DNA of 60,250 nt from the NCBI GenBank assembly GCA_021817245.1, contig JAKAVQ010000014.1:1-60250 (forward strand), in the 5' to 3' direction. The translations under genes and the position numbers were made by a program. This document shows, piece by piece, positions 25,258-33,077 of the stretch. Origin of the DNA: Thermoplasmata archaeon. Lineage in GTDB: Archaea; Thermoplasmatota; Thermoplasmata; Lutacidiplasmatales; UBA184. Position 1 is the first letter of the stretch; every line of letters starts with the position of its first letter. Below the pieces are notes generated by a model. That model made no database searches. It was not told the DNA's origin and saw nothing but the letters and a program-made list of their open reading frames with translations.

Positions 25258-26496
25258 TCAGTCGAAGAGGATCGACTCGACGAACGTCTCGAGCTGGAGG
25301 CGGGCCTGCTCGTACGAGGTCGACCGCTCTTCGAACTCAAGATGCAGATACGGGATGCGCTCGCGGTCGAGCGCCTTGCGGTACAGCACGATGTCCTCGA
25401 GCGCCGGCTCGCAGAACTTCGCGGTCAGGAAGATCACTCCCTGGGCGTTGGCGGCTTCGACCCGGTCGAGGATCGCGCCGCCCTTGGTGCTCGGAGCAGC
25501 CCGGACGCCGATGTCCACCGGGCTTTCCACGTAGGCACGCGCCAGCGCTTCGAGAGGGTCGCCGCTTGGATCGATGCGGCCGTACCATCCGTAGAGGGGC
25601 AGGAGCTCGTCGTCGACCACCTCGCAGCCGACCTGTTCGAGGAGATCGATGAGGTCGAGCGACGGCTGTTCGCAGAACGGCCCCACCAGCGCGACGCGGA
25701 TCGCATCGCGCGAACGGACCGGTCGCTCCGAGAGCTCCGCGAGCACCCGGTCGAGGAGCGGGACGTGGATCTCCCGGGGCAGAAGGCCGCCGAGGCGACG
25801 GAGCAGGTAGGACTCGGCGAGGGAGATCTGGCCCGGGTGCGCCCGCCGCCGGGCCGCGAGCTCGGCGATGCGGGACCGTTGTGCGTTGAAGAGTTCGATC
25901 GACGCCGCGAGCGGCCCCGGAGCGTACGGACGGGCTCCCGCGCGTTCCAGCCGCTCGGCGAGCCGGCGGTACTCCGAGACCAGGAAGCGCACGGTCGCTC
26001 CCGAGCGGAAATTCTGCGGAAGGTGGAGCATGTACGTCGGAGTCTCGGGGAGGACCCGGGCGAAGATCCCCTCGAGATTGCGGCTCACGTCGCAGATGTA
26101 GGGAAAGACGAAGCCGCGGAACGGGGCGAGCCGAGCGGTCAGCGCGAGCTCGAGGGTCGACTTACTGATCGAGCAGAGGAACGAACCCAGGGCCGCGTCG
26201 GCGTGGCTGATCTCGACATTCTCTCCGCCCCCGTGGAGGGCAACGGGAAGGAGCCCGATCGAGTGGAGCAGCTCCTGCGGCGTGTAGACCGGAAAGCAGC
26301 CGACCGCGCTCCGCCCCGAGCGGGTCCACGCGCGCACCGTCGGGTACGTCGGATCCGTGACGATCTCCCGGGCCAAGCGCAACGTGACGTCCAGGGGGGC
26401 GGCCCGAGAGAACTCCTCGAGCTCGCCATGGAGCTCGAGCACCGGTGGGGAGTCCGACGCGTCGGGGTCCGCGCCCGCGAGGACGTCCGACACCAT
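25258..26496 (-). CDS. bcrC: Benzoyl-CoA reductase subunit C (2-hydroxyacyl-CoA dehydratase D family)
   Basis: A 412-residue catalytic-half subunit. It has the BcrC-type blocks VGCFPVYTPQELLHSIGLLPV, a Cys in FPYICDVSRN, LPQNFRS, VALVGPFCEQPSLDLID and TAKFCEPALED. Conserved Cys residues (about four) are suitable for ligating a [4Fe-4S] cluster. With BcrB it forms the part that binds benzoyl-CoA and receives low-potential electrons from the BcrAD activator, dearomatising the ring. The N-terminal 40 residues are extra compared with the roughly 380-residue Thauera protein. It starts 3 nt after bcrD ends. Confidence 0.85.
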   Translation of the reverse strand: MVSDVLAGADPDASDSPPVLELHGELEEFSRAAPLDVTLRLAREIVTDPTYPTVRAWTRSGRSAVGCFPVYTPQELLHSIGLLPVALHGGGENVEISHADAALGSFLCSISKSTLELALTARLAPFRGFVFPYICDVSRNLEGIFARVLPETPTYMLHLPQNFRSGATVRFLVSEYRRLAERLERAGARPYAPGPLAASIELFNAQRSRIAELAARRRAHPGQISLAESYLLRRLGGLLPREIHVPLLDRVLAELSERPVRSRDAIRVALVGPFCEQPSLDLIDLLEQVGCEVVDDELLPLYGWYGRIDPSGDPLEALARAYVESPVDIGVRAAPSTKGGAILDRVEAANAQGVIFLTAKFCEPALEDIVLYRKALDRERIPYLHLEFEERSTSYEQARLQLETFVESILFD

Positions 26497-26499
26497 CGG

Positions 26500-27318
26500 T
26501 CAGACCTCCGCCGCGGCGAGCGGGGTCGGCCTTTGAGAGAGCTTCTGGAGACGGGAGTGCCCGAGGACCGCGGCGCCGATCGCCGCGGCGTGCGGCGCCT
26601 GAGGGTCCGCGACGATCGGAGCGCCGACCGTGCGCTCGAGCGCCCGGACCATCGCCTCGCTTCGTACCAGTCCGCCGACCAGCGCGACGTCGGGCTGGAT
26701 CCCCACGTTGCGCATCAGCACATACGCCCGTTGCGCCAGCGATAGGAACACCCCCATGAGGATGTCGGGGAGCGGCACGTCCTCGGCGACGTTGTTGATG
26801 ATCTCGGTCTCCGCGAGGACCGCGCAGACGCTCGAGATGATCTTCGGCTTGGTCGACGCGAGCGCCTTGGGCGCCATCTCGTCGAGCGGAACCTGCAGGT
26901 ACTTCGCGCACCGGTCGACGAACCTTCCGGCGCCGGCGGCGCACTTCTCGTTCATCTTGAAACGGAGCACCCGGCCGGTCTCGGACACGGACATCGCGCG
27001 GGACGACTGGCTCCCGATGTCGACCACATGGCGAACCCCCGGGCGCAGGAAGACTGCCCCGCGGGCCGATGCCGTGATGTCGCTGACCTGGAGGTGGCGG
27101 TCGGGGAACGCATAGCGGGCTCCGCCGGTGGTGCACAGGTACTCGATGTCCCCGGGGAACAGGTTCGCCTCCTCGGCCAGGAGCTCGAGCACCGTGCGGC
27201 CGGCGTCGACCGCGTGCCCCCGGGTGGGCGCGAGCGCGGTCGCAACGATCCGGCGGCCGTCCTCGAGGAGCACTCCTTTGGTCGACCCGGCACCGAGGTC
27301 GAGGCCACAGGTGATCAT
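26500..27318 (-). CDS. bcrD: Benzoyl-CoA reductase ATPase subunit D (BadF/BadG/BcrA/BcrD family)
   Basis: A 272-residue ASKHA-fold ATPase. It has the phosphate-1 loop DLGAGSTKG, the phosphate-2 region VVDIGSQSSRA (where the usual GGQD is altered, as in BcrD-type subunits), and cluster-binding Cys126 (NEKCAAGAG) and Cys165 (SSVCAVLAE). The BcrA-BcrD pair holds one [4Fe-4S] cluster between subunits and couples ATP hydrolysis to electron transfer into BcrBC. SSVCAVLAETEIIN is characteristic of the D subunit. The ATG at 27,318 overlaps the bcrA stop. Confidence 0.85.
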   Translation of the reverse strand: MITCGLDLGAGSTKGVLLEDGRRIVATALAPTRGHAVDAGRTVLELLAEEANLFPGDIEYLCTTGGARYAFPDRHLQVSDITASARGAVFLRPGVRHVVDIGSQSSRAMSVSETGRVLRFKMNEKCAAGAGRFVDRCAKYLQVPLDEMAPKALASTKPKIISSVCAVLAETEIINNVAEDVPLPDILMGVFLSLAQRAYVLMRNVGIQPDVALVGGLVRSEAMVRALERTVGAPIVADPQAPHAAAIGAAVLGHSRLQKLSQRPTPLAAAEV

Positions 27319-28103
27319 GCGGGAACCGCCTCCAGGCGCTCCAGACCGTACAGCGCGGCGCCGATCGCGCCGACAAACTGGGAGAGAGGGCTCACGTTGA
27401 CCGGGAGACCGAGGCGCGCGCGCAGGGTACGGACCATCCCTTCGTTCCGGGAGACCCCTCCCGTGAACGTCACTTCGGGCTCCACCCCGACCCGCTGGAG
27501 GAGCGAGAGGGACCGGCTGACGATGCTGCCGTACAGACCCGCGAGGATGTCTTTGGGGTCCTTGCCCCGGGCGACGTAGGAGCTGACCTCCGACTCGGCG
27601 AAGACGGTACAGGTGTTGGTCACCTTCACCGGCCGCCGGGCGCCCAAGGAGAGCGGGCCGATCTCGCTCACATCGTACCCGAGGGCGCCGGCACACACGT
27701 CGAGGAACCGCCCCGTTCCGGCGGCGCACTTGTCGTTCATCGCGAAGTCGATCACGACGCCGTTCGCGTCGACCTTGATCGCCTTCGTGTCCTGTCCGCC
27801 GATGTCGAGGACCACCCGCGTCGCCGGGAAGAGGAAGTGAGCCCCCTTCGCGTGACATCCGATCTCCGTCACGGTGAACTGCCCGAACGTGACCTTGAAC
27901 CGGCCGTAGCCCGTACCGGTGACGGCTCGAACGTCGCGCCGTTCCCGGCCCGAGTCCGAGAGCGCGAGGGCCAGAGCGCGTTCCGCGTCCTTGACGAGCT
28001 CCACGCCGACCGGATTCAAAGATCGCCCCACCACCTTTCCGTCCTCGATAAGCGCGCACTTTGCGGTCGTGGAACCGATGTCCACGCCCGCGACCAGCGT
28101 CAC
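27315..28103 (-). CDS. bcrA: Benzoyl-CoA reductase ATPase subunit A (BadF/BcrA/HgdC family)
   Basis: A 262-residue ASKHA ATPase. DIGSTTAKC forms phosphate-1, VVLDIGGQDTKA is phosphate-2, and Cys126 (NDKCAAGTG) and Cys165 (TNTCTVFAESEV) are at the positions that ligate the bridging [4Fe-4S] cluster in HgdC-type activators. TFTGGVSRNEG is the adenosine loop. It is shorter than Thauera BcrA (about 440 residues), nearer to Azoarcus-type and HgdC activators. The GTG start overlaps the bcrB stop (GTGA). The distinct A and D copies argue for a benzoyl-CoA reductase rather than a homodimeric HgdC activator. Confidence 0.85.
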   Translation of the reverse strand: MTLVAGVDIGSTTAKCALIEDGKVVGRSLNPVGVELVKDAERALALALSDSGRERRDVRAVTGTGYGRFKVTFGQFTVTEIGCHAKGAHFLFPATRVVLDIGGQDTKAIKVDANGVVIDFAMNDKCAAGTGRFLDVCAGALGYDVSEIGPLSLGARRPVKVTNTCTVFAESEVSSYVARGKDPKDILAGLYGSIVSRSLSLLQRVGVEPEVTFTGGVSRNEGMVRTLRARLGLPVNVSPLSQFVGAIGAALYGLERLEAVPA

Positions 28104-29380
28104 GCGCCCACCATGGGGAGGGAAACGGTGCTGCGCCGTCGGTCGAGCGACTCGAAGAACGCGTCCATCCGGTTCTTGATCTGGGCGGGGGCGAAGTACC
28201 GGGGGTCCTCGTGGTCCGACTCCAGATAGAGCGTGGGGATCCCTTGCTCGTGGATCAGCCAGTCCCGGAGATCGCCCTGGCCGGCGGTGAACGACCGGCA
28301 GGACTTGATCCCGTGGATGACGACGGCGTCGGCCTCGAACTCCTTCGCGTAGGACGCGATGAGCCGGCGTCGGAGCCCCCACGACTGGTTGACGTACGCC
28401 GCCATCGAGTACTCCGCGATGCTCTCGAGCGGCCGGTCCGGGTCGTGAAGGAATCCCTGGTCGAAGAGGCCTCCGACCTTGGGATAGGTCGCCGCAACCG
28501 AAACCGCCCCCCAGCGCCGGAAGAAGTCCCAGAAGGTCCGGTAGCTCGGGTACGGCGGAACTCCCTCCACCACCAAGCGGACCTTCTCCTCGGGAACCGG
28601 GTACTCCCCGGCCCGGACCCGGGCGGTCACTTCCGCGTCCACGGTGTCGTAGAAGTCCGCGGCCGCGGCGGTCCCCCGCAGCACGTTGATGGGAAACATG
28701 TAGAACACGGCCTCGAAGTACGCCTCGATCGGGGACGGACGCCGTCGGCCCGCCGACAGGTAACGGACCCAACCCTCCTCGGCCTTCCGGGAGTGCGCGA
28801 GCATGCGCCGCAGTTCCCCGCGGTCGAACGAGCGACCGGTGGTCCGCTCCAGCAGCGCGATGAACTCGTTCAGTTGCGCGACGACGTACTCGATCTCCTC
28901 CGAGCGCGGACGCTCGTCGCGCATGTACGGCACGTCAAGGACAAAGAGCGGGCAACCGTACTTCTCGGCGAGCGCCTCCCACCACTTGATGTAGACGTAG
29001 CAGCCCGAGAAGCTGCAGACGAGGAGGTCCGGCGGCGGGATCCGGCCGAACGGGGTCTTTCCGCCCAGCTCCTGGAGGCCGAGGTCGTTCTTCACGTAGC
29101 CGCAGACATCGAGCCCGTACCCCTGGGCCTCGGCATGGAGGATGTTCGGAAGCGACTCGTGCTTGATGGCGCAGTTGAGCGCGACGATCTCGGGAAAGAC
29201 GACCTCGTAACCGAACGACCGCACGATCTCGGTCAGGTTCCCTCCCACGAGCATGTACGCGACGGGCTTGCGGGGCCCCCCGGCGTCGGCGAGATCCGCA
29301 TAATACTCCTCCACGAGCCGGCGCTGCTGCTCCCGGGCGCTGGTGGGTCCGTCCTCGACCTCCTCTCCCGGGTGCGTCAT
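28100..29380 (-). CDS. bcrB: Benzoyl-CoA reductase subunit B
   Basis: A 426-residue protein with blocks recalled from Thauera BcrB in the same order: VGGNLTEIVRSFGYEVVFPE, LDVCGYVKNDLG, PDLLVCSFSGCYVYIKWWE, RPSPIEAYFEAVFYMFP, YRLVVEGPP-like KVRLVVEGVPPYPSYRTFW, KVGGLYDQGF-like KVGGLFDQGFLHDP, and IKSCRSFTAGQ. Cys residues in these blocks can bind an iron-sulfur cluster next to the substrate. This is the most diagnostic subunit of the cluster for class I benzoyl-CoA reductase. It begins 14 nt after oah ends. Confidence 0.88.
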   Translation of the reverse strand: MTHPGEEVEDGPTSAREQQRRLVEEYYADLADAGGPRKPVAYMLVGGNLTEIVRSFGYEVVFPEIVALNCAIKHESLPNILHAEAQGYGLDVCGYVKNDLGLQELGGKTPFGRIPPPDLLVCSFSGCYVYIKWWEALAEKYGCPLFVLDVPYMRDERPRSEEIEYVVAQLNEFIALLERTTGRSFDRGELRRMLAHSRKAEEGWVRYLSAGRRRPSPIEAYFEAVFYMFPINVLRGTAAAADFYDTVDAEVTARVRAGEYPVPEEKVRLVVEGVPPYPSYRTFWDFFRRWGAVSVAATYPKVGGLFDQGFLHDPDRPLESIAEYSMAAYVNQSWGLRRRLIASYAKEFEADAVVIHGIKSCRSFTAGQGDLRDWLIHEQGIPTLYLESDHEDPRYFAPAQIKNRMDAFFESLDRRRSTVSLPMVGA

Positions 29381-29394
29381 CGTCGGTCCCTCAC

Positions 29395-30522
29395 CTACGG
29401 GATGCGGGCGCCTCCCGCTCGTTCCTCCGAGAGCGGCGCGCCGCACCGCCCACAGTATCGGAATTGTGTTGGCAGGCCCGATTCTCCGCACCTGCCGCAG
29501 GAGCGGATCGGGGCTCCGTGGAGATAGTCCGCGCCCCCCTCCTTCGCTAGGCGCTGGCGAAGCTCGCTGACCCGCGCCGGTCGTTTATCGACGAAGGCGT
29601 TCATCCCCTCGAACGGCTCCGGGGTCGCGAAGTGGAGCGAGAGCCACTCCTGGGCGTGCCCGACGGTCTGGTTCCACACCAGCTCCTTCCAGAAGTTCGT
29701 CTGCGCCTTCGTGTAGCGCAGGCACTCGGGGAACATCCTCAAGAGGCGCTCCGCGAGCTCCGCGACCGCCTCGTCGAGCTTTCGAAGGTCGATGTGGTAG
29801 CCGCGTTCCTCCTTCTGCGCCCAGCCGATCTCCTCGGGGGTCGGCGCGGTCACCCAATCTCCGTTGCGGACGACGGACGGCGCTACGGAGGTCACCAGGC
29901 CCCACTCGCGCGCCTGCGCCGCCGGGATCCTCTCGTTCAGGAAGAGCATGGCCCGGGCCCGACGGTCGCCCACGACCAGCGGCAGCCACTGGGTCGCGCC
30001 GCCCGCGGCGACGGAGCCGACCCCGACGCCGACCTGCCCGATGTAGGCATGCGATGCCGCGACCGAAAGATCGCACGCGAGGTGCAATTCGTTCCCGCCA
30101 CCGACAGCCATACCGTTGAGCCGGGCGATCACCGGCTTGCCGCACCGGAGCAGCGACTCGACCGCTTCGCGGAAGACCGTCATGTACTTCCAGTAGTCGT
30201 GCGGCCGGGGGACGTACCGCTGGGCGTACTCCCGAACGTCGCCCCCGGTGCAGAACGCGCGCGTGCCGGCACCGGTCAGCACGATGACGCCGACCCGGTC
30301 GTCGAACGCCGCCTCCCCCACCGCGCGGGCGAGCTCTCGGAGCGTTCGCGTGGAGTAAGCGTTGTACGCGGTCGGTCGGTTCAGGGTGATGCGGGCCACT
30401 CCATCGGTGCGCTCGAGAAGGACGTCCTGGAAGCGTTCGGCGGAGTCTTCGAGGATCGCCAGGGGATCGGCCTCGGGCGGGGAAGGCTGCGCCGAGGCGA
30501 CCGGTCGACCGCGTACCACCAT
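29395..30522 (-). CDS. oah: 6-oxocyclohex-1-ene-1-carbonyl-CoA hydrolase (Oah) with zinc-ribbon tail
   Basis: A 375-residue crotonase-family ring-opening hydrolase and the first gene of the operon. It shares with known Oah PTAYNAYSTRTL, GAGTRAFCTGGDVREYA (85-100), CGKPVIARLNGMAVGGGNELHLACDLS (about 127-153), the GSVAAGGATQWLPL region, and FPECLRYTK. Hydrolytic ring opening gives a linear dicarboxyl-CoA product. Unusually, the last 38 residues form a zinc ribbon (CGRCGESG, then YCGRCGAPL) not known to me in bacterial Oah. The ATG at 30,522 gives the family's normal length; earlier in-frame codons only add low-complexity sequence. Confidence 0.85.
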   Translation of the reverse strand: MVVRGRPVASAQPSPPEADPLAILEDSAERFQDVLLERTDGVARITLNRPTAYNAYSTRTLRELARAVGEAAFDDRVGVIVLTGAGTRAFCTGGDVREYAQRYVPRPHDYWKYMTVFREAVESLLRCGKPVIARLNGMAVGGGNELHLACDLSVAASHAYIGQVGVGVGSVAAGGATQWLPLVVGDRRARAMLFLNERIPAAQAREWGLVTSVAPSVVRNGDWVTAPTPEEIGWAQKEERGYHIDLRKLDEAVAELAERLLRMFPECLRYTKAQTNFWKELVWNQTVGHAQEWLSLHFATPEPFEGMNAFVDKRPARVSELRQRLAKEGGADYLHGAPIRSCGRCGESGLPTQFRYCGRCGAPLSEERAGGARIP

Positions 30523-30562
30523 AGATCGGTTCGCGACATCCTCGCGTCGCAGGATGCTCGTT

Positions 30563-30581
30563 GCCCCTGACCGGTAAGGGC
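30563..30581. repeat. Copy 1 of a near-palindromic repeat in the divergent promoter region
   Basis: GCCCCTGACCGGTAAGGGC, centred on the perfect palindrome ACCGGT with CCCT and AGGG-like arms. The second copy lies at 30,651. Both are between the divergent oah and enoyl-CoA hydratase genes, so they are candidate binding sites for a regulator of aromatic degradation. Confidence 0.5.
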
Positions 30582-30650
30582 CTTTCGGAGATTCTCGCCC
30601 GACCAAACCGCCCAGGGCGAGGCCGTTCGCACTCCTCCCTCGGGTCCGTC

Positions 30651-30668
30651 GCCCTGACCGGTAGGGGC
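30651..30668. repeat. Copy 2 of the near-palindromic repeat
   Basis: GCCCTGACCGGTAGGGGC matches copy 1 apart from one base in each arm, with centres about 87 bp apart (roughly eight helical turns). This spacing suits paired operator sites bound on one DNA face. Confidence 0.5.
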
Positions 30669-30716
30669 GGAACCGTTCAGTCCTTGCGTCTCCGTCCTTT
30701 GGCGGGGTCGTCCGCG

Positions 30717-30732
30717 AAGTGGATAATCACTT
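30717..30732. promoter_or_regulatory. Dyad overlapping the likely TATA region of the enoyl-CoA hydratase gene
   Basis: AAGTG-GATAAT-CACTT is a perfect 5-bp dyad. The AT-rich centre lies about 30 nt before the GTG start at 30,757, where an archaeal TATA box is expected. A repressor bound here would block TBP. Confidence 0.45.
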
Positions 30733-30756
30733 GAATTCGACCCCCGTCACTTAACC

Positions 30757-31542
30757 GTGGTCGTTCGGTCGAGCGTGGAGGGACCCGTGCTTGTCGTCAC
30801 CCTCGACCGGCCCGAGGCCCTGAACGCGGTCGACCCGGAGTCGCACGCCGAGCTCCTCCGCGCGTGGACGCGGCTTCGCGACGACGAACAGCTCCGCGTC
30901 GGAGTGCTGACGGGAGCCGGCCGCCGGGCATTCTGCGCGGGGATCGACCTCAAGCGTCTTGACGAGTTCTACGCCGAAGCGCGACCCGGTGAGCGACGTC
31001 TCCGCTGGTCCCGGAGCCCGGGGATCGGGGGAGTGACCCGCAACTTCGAACCGGGCAAACCGATCGTGGCGGCGGTGAACGGCCTCTGTCTCGGTCTCGG
31101 TCTCGAGATGGCCCTCGCGTGCGATCTCCGCATCGCGTCGCCGAACGCGATCTTTGGGTTGCCCGAGGTCCGCTGGGGCATCATCCCCGGCCAAGGCGGG
31201 ACCCAACGCCTGCCCCGGACGATCGCCCCGGGCCTCGCCCTCGAGATGATCCTGACCGGGGAGCCGATCTCGGCCGAGCGGGCGCTCGCCATCGGCCTCA
31301 TCAACCGGATCGCTACGGCCCGCCGGCTCCGCGACGAGGCGCTGGCGATAGCCGCACGGATCGCCTCCCGGCCGCCCCGGGCGGTCCGGGCCGCCCGCGA
31401 GGCCGTGCTTCGAGGTCTCGCCCTCTCCCTCGCGGACGGCCTCCAGCTCGAGCAGGACCTGGCCGAACCGCTCCGAGGCAGCGTCGAGAACCGCGCGGCC
31501 GTCGCGGCGTTCGGCCGGCGGCGACCCCGGCGCGGTCACTAG
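30757..31542 (+). CDS. Enoyl-CoA hydratase/isomerase family protein
   Basis: A 261-residue crotonase-fold enzyme. Both catalytic Glu positions of enoyl-CoA hydratases are present (GLGLEMALACD and FGLPEVRWGIIPGQGG), as are the oxyanion-hole segments (FCAGIDLKRL and AAVNGLCLGLG). It most likely hydrates linear enoyl-CoA in beta-oxidation of the ring-opened product, given its position divergent from the benzoyl-CoA operon. The substrate is not determined by sequence. The GTG at 30,757 fits a near-leaderless message. Confidence 0.8.
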   Translation: MVVRSSVEGPVLVVTLDRPEALNAVDPESHAELLRAWTRLRDDEQLRVGVLTGAGRRAFCAGIDLKRLDEFYAEARPGERRLRWSRSPGIGGVTRNFEPGKPIVAAVNGLCLGLGLEMALACDLRIASPNAIFGLPEVRWGIIPGQGGTQRLPRTIAPGLALEMILTGEPISAERALAIGLINRIATARRLRDEALAIAARIASRPPRAVRAAREAVLRGLALSLADGLQLEQDLAEPLRGSVENRAAVAAFGRRRPRRGH

Positions 31543-31587
31543 TTCGAACGCTTCCGCGAGGTCTGCTCGCGCAGGTCGGACGAGCGT

Positions 31588-32385
31588 CTACGGCACCCCG
31601 AGGTGGTGCGCGAGCATCTTGTTCTCCGCGCGTCGCAGGAGCTCGGCCGTGGTCGAGCGGCTGACCCCCAGGATCCGGGAGATCTCCCGGAGGTTCGAAC
31701 GTCGGGGAAAGGCATAGAACCCCAATCGATACGCGGTCTCGAGCGCAGTCGCCTGCCGCGGCGTGAGCGTGCGCGCGGGCACGAAGCGACGCATCCGCAG
31801 GATCGCGGAGGGACGCCGCCCGGATCCAAAAGACGCTTTCGAGGCCGCACGGAGGGCCTTCGGGTTCCGCGGGACCACGAGCGTCCATCGGAACGGTCGT
31901 TGCGGGTCCGCCGAGGGATTGAACCGGCAGGTGCCGCAGATCGCCCCGGCCTCAAAGATGCGGCGGCACGGCTCCGGTAGGGGAGTGACCGCGCGAACGA
32001 AGCGGCGGGACGGCGAGGGGGAGAGGACCGTGAGCGCCTTGACGTCCGGCCGACTCCTCAGCTGACGCTCGGCGAACCCCAGATCTCCGGGGTCGCCGAT
32101 GAGCTCGACGACCTGGAGAAGGGTCGAGGAGTCCCGGCCCATCGGGCGGCACACGTCGATGCGGGCCCGCAGGTTCCACTGGGTCGTGAGGTCGCGGATC
32201 CAGTGGGAACCGGGTTCCGTGTCGACGTCGACCTCCACCAGCGGTAGGTCGGGGCGCACCGGAGGAGGGGTCCCCTGGTCCTCCCCGCGGGTGGTCTTCC
32301 GGGGGGATCGCCCGACAGCGGCGGCTTTCCGTTTCACGGGTCGACCCGATCTCCCGAGAGCGAAACGGGATAATGACCATTGCAT
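31588..32385 (-). CDS. HTH_10 (bacterio-opsin activator-like) transcriptional regulator
   Basis: A 265-residue archaeal-type regulator. A basic N-terminal extension precedes a sensor region (residues about 45-190) with a lone CGTC pair. The C-terminal HTH_10 domain (about 207-260) reads LTPRQATALETAYRLGFYAFPRR, then LREISRILGVSRSTTAELLRRAE. It is convergent with the enoyl-CoA hydratase gene and lies next to the aromatic operon, so it may sense a CoA-ester or aromatic intermediate. That link is inference from position. Confidence 0.8.
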   Translation of the reverse strand: MQWSLSRFALGRSGRPVKRKAAAVGRSPRKTTRGEDQGTPPPVRPDLPLVEVDVDTEPGSHWIRDLTTQWNLRARIDVCRPMGRDSSTLLQVVELIGDPGDLGFAERQLRSRPDVKALTVLSPSPSRRFVRAVTPLPEPCRRIFEAGAICGTCRFNPSADPQRPFRWTLVVPRNPKALRAASKASFGSGRRPSAILRMRRFVPARTLTPRQATALETAYRLGFYAFPRRSNLREISRILGVSRSTTAELLRRAENKMLAHHLGVP

Positions 32386-32766
32386 CTCCCTGAGGACACC
32401 GACGGGCCCACCCGCGGCCGCCCGGGGTCGAGGGCGCAGTGCTCCCGGGAGATCCTCCGGAGCTCTCCGGGTCCGGCCGACCGGCTTCCCTTACGTCCCC
32501 CCTGCCCGGCACCTCAGGGGCCGATCCCCTGAAGTCGGCCCGGTCCCGCGGCGCGTCGATCGGGGACCGGCAGGAGCCACGGACGGGCGCGTCTCGGGAG
32601 ATCCGTGCCCCTCCCCGGACCCTCGGGTGTCCGATGCCGCGCGCGCCTGTTTCGATGGATGCGAATCCCTTCGCGTAGGGCAGCGGGGGGGTATTTTAGG
32701 GCGACCACCTTAATCTCGCCGCTGGCCCCCCGAAGGAGGGTGGCCCGCAAAGGACGCTGGGGAACG
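32386..32766. promoter_or_regulatory. Non-coding region between divergent genes, with TATA-like box
   Basis: About 380 nt without a supported gene. TATTTTA at 32,692-32,698, preceded by a G-run, is a good archaeal TATA element pointing right towards the MoaD-like gene. TAATC at 32,711 is a weaker one. No repeat or RNA gene was recognised. Confidence 0.4.
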
Positions 32767-33036
32767 ATGCTCGAGGTCCACCTCGACAGTTGGCTCCGAG
32801 AGTTCGGGCCGCGAGGCAGCGAGAAGATGGCGGCCGATTCCGTCGACCACCTGATCGATGCCCTCGAGCAGAAGTACCCGCGCCTTCGCTTCAAGCTCCG
32901 CGACGAGACCGGCAAGCTACGTCGCTACGTCCGGGTCTTCGTCGACGGAGAGGACGTGAGCGGTACGACCGGCGGGACGACCGCGCTCTCCGGTTCCGAG
33001 ACCATCGATATCCTCCATTCGATCGCGGGAGGCTGA
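32767..33036 (+). CDS. MoaD/ThiS/SAMP-like ubiquitin-fold protein ending in Gly-Gly
   Basis: An 89-residue beta-grasp protein. Features include SVDHLIDALEQKYPRL (the helix), LRRYVRVFVDGEDV (a paired strand) and a free C-terminal IDILHSIAGG. The diglycine end is what E1-like enzymes adenylate for sulfur transfer or protein tagging. No E1, MoaE or ThiG lies nearby. Its partner in the same direction 42 nt downstream is the BNR-repeat protein, a pairing also seen in many bacterial genomes. Confidence 0.75.
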   Translation: MLEVHLDSWLREFGPRGSEKMAADSVDHLIDALEQKYPRLRFKLRDETGKLRRYVRVFVDGEDVSGTTGGTTALSGSETIDILHSIAGG

Positions 33037-33077
33037 CCTCGCGCTAAGTCGGTGGAGGAGCTGAGGAGTAAGGTCCG

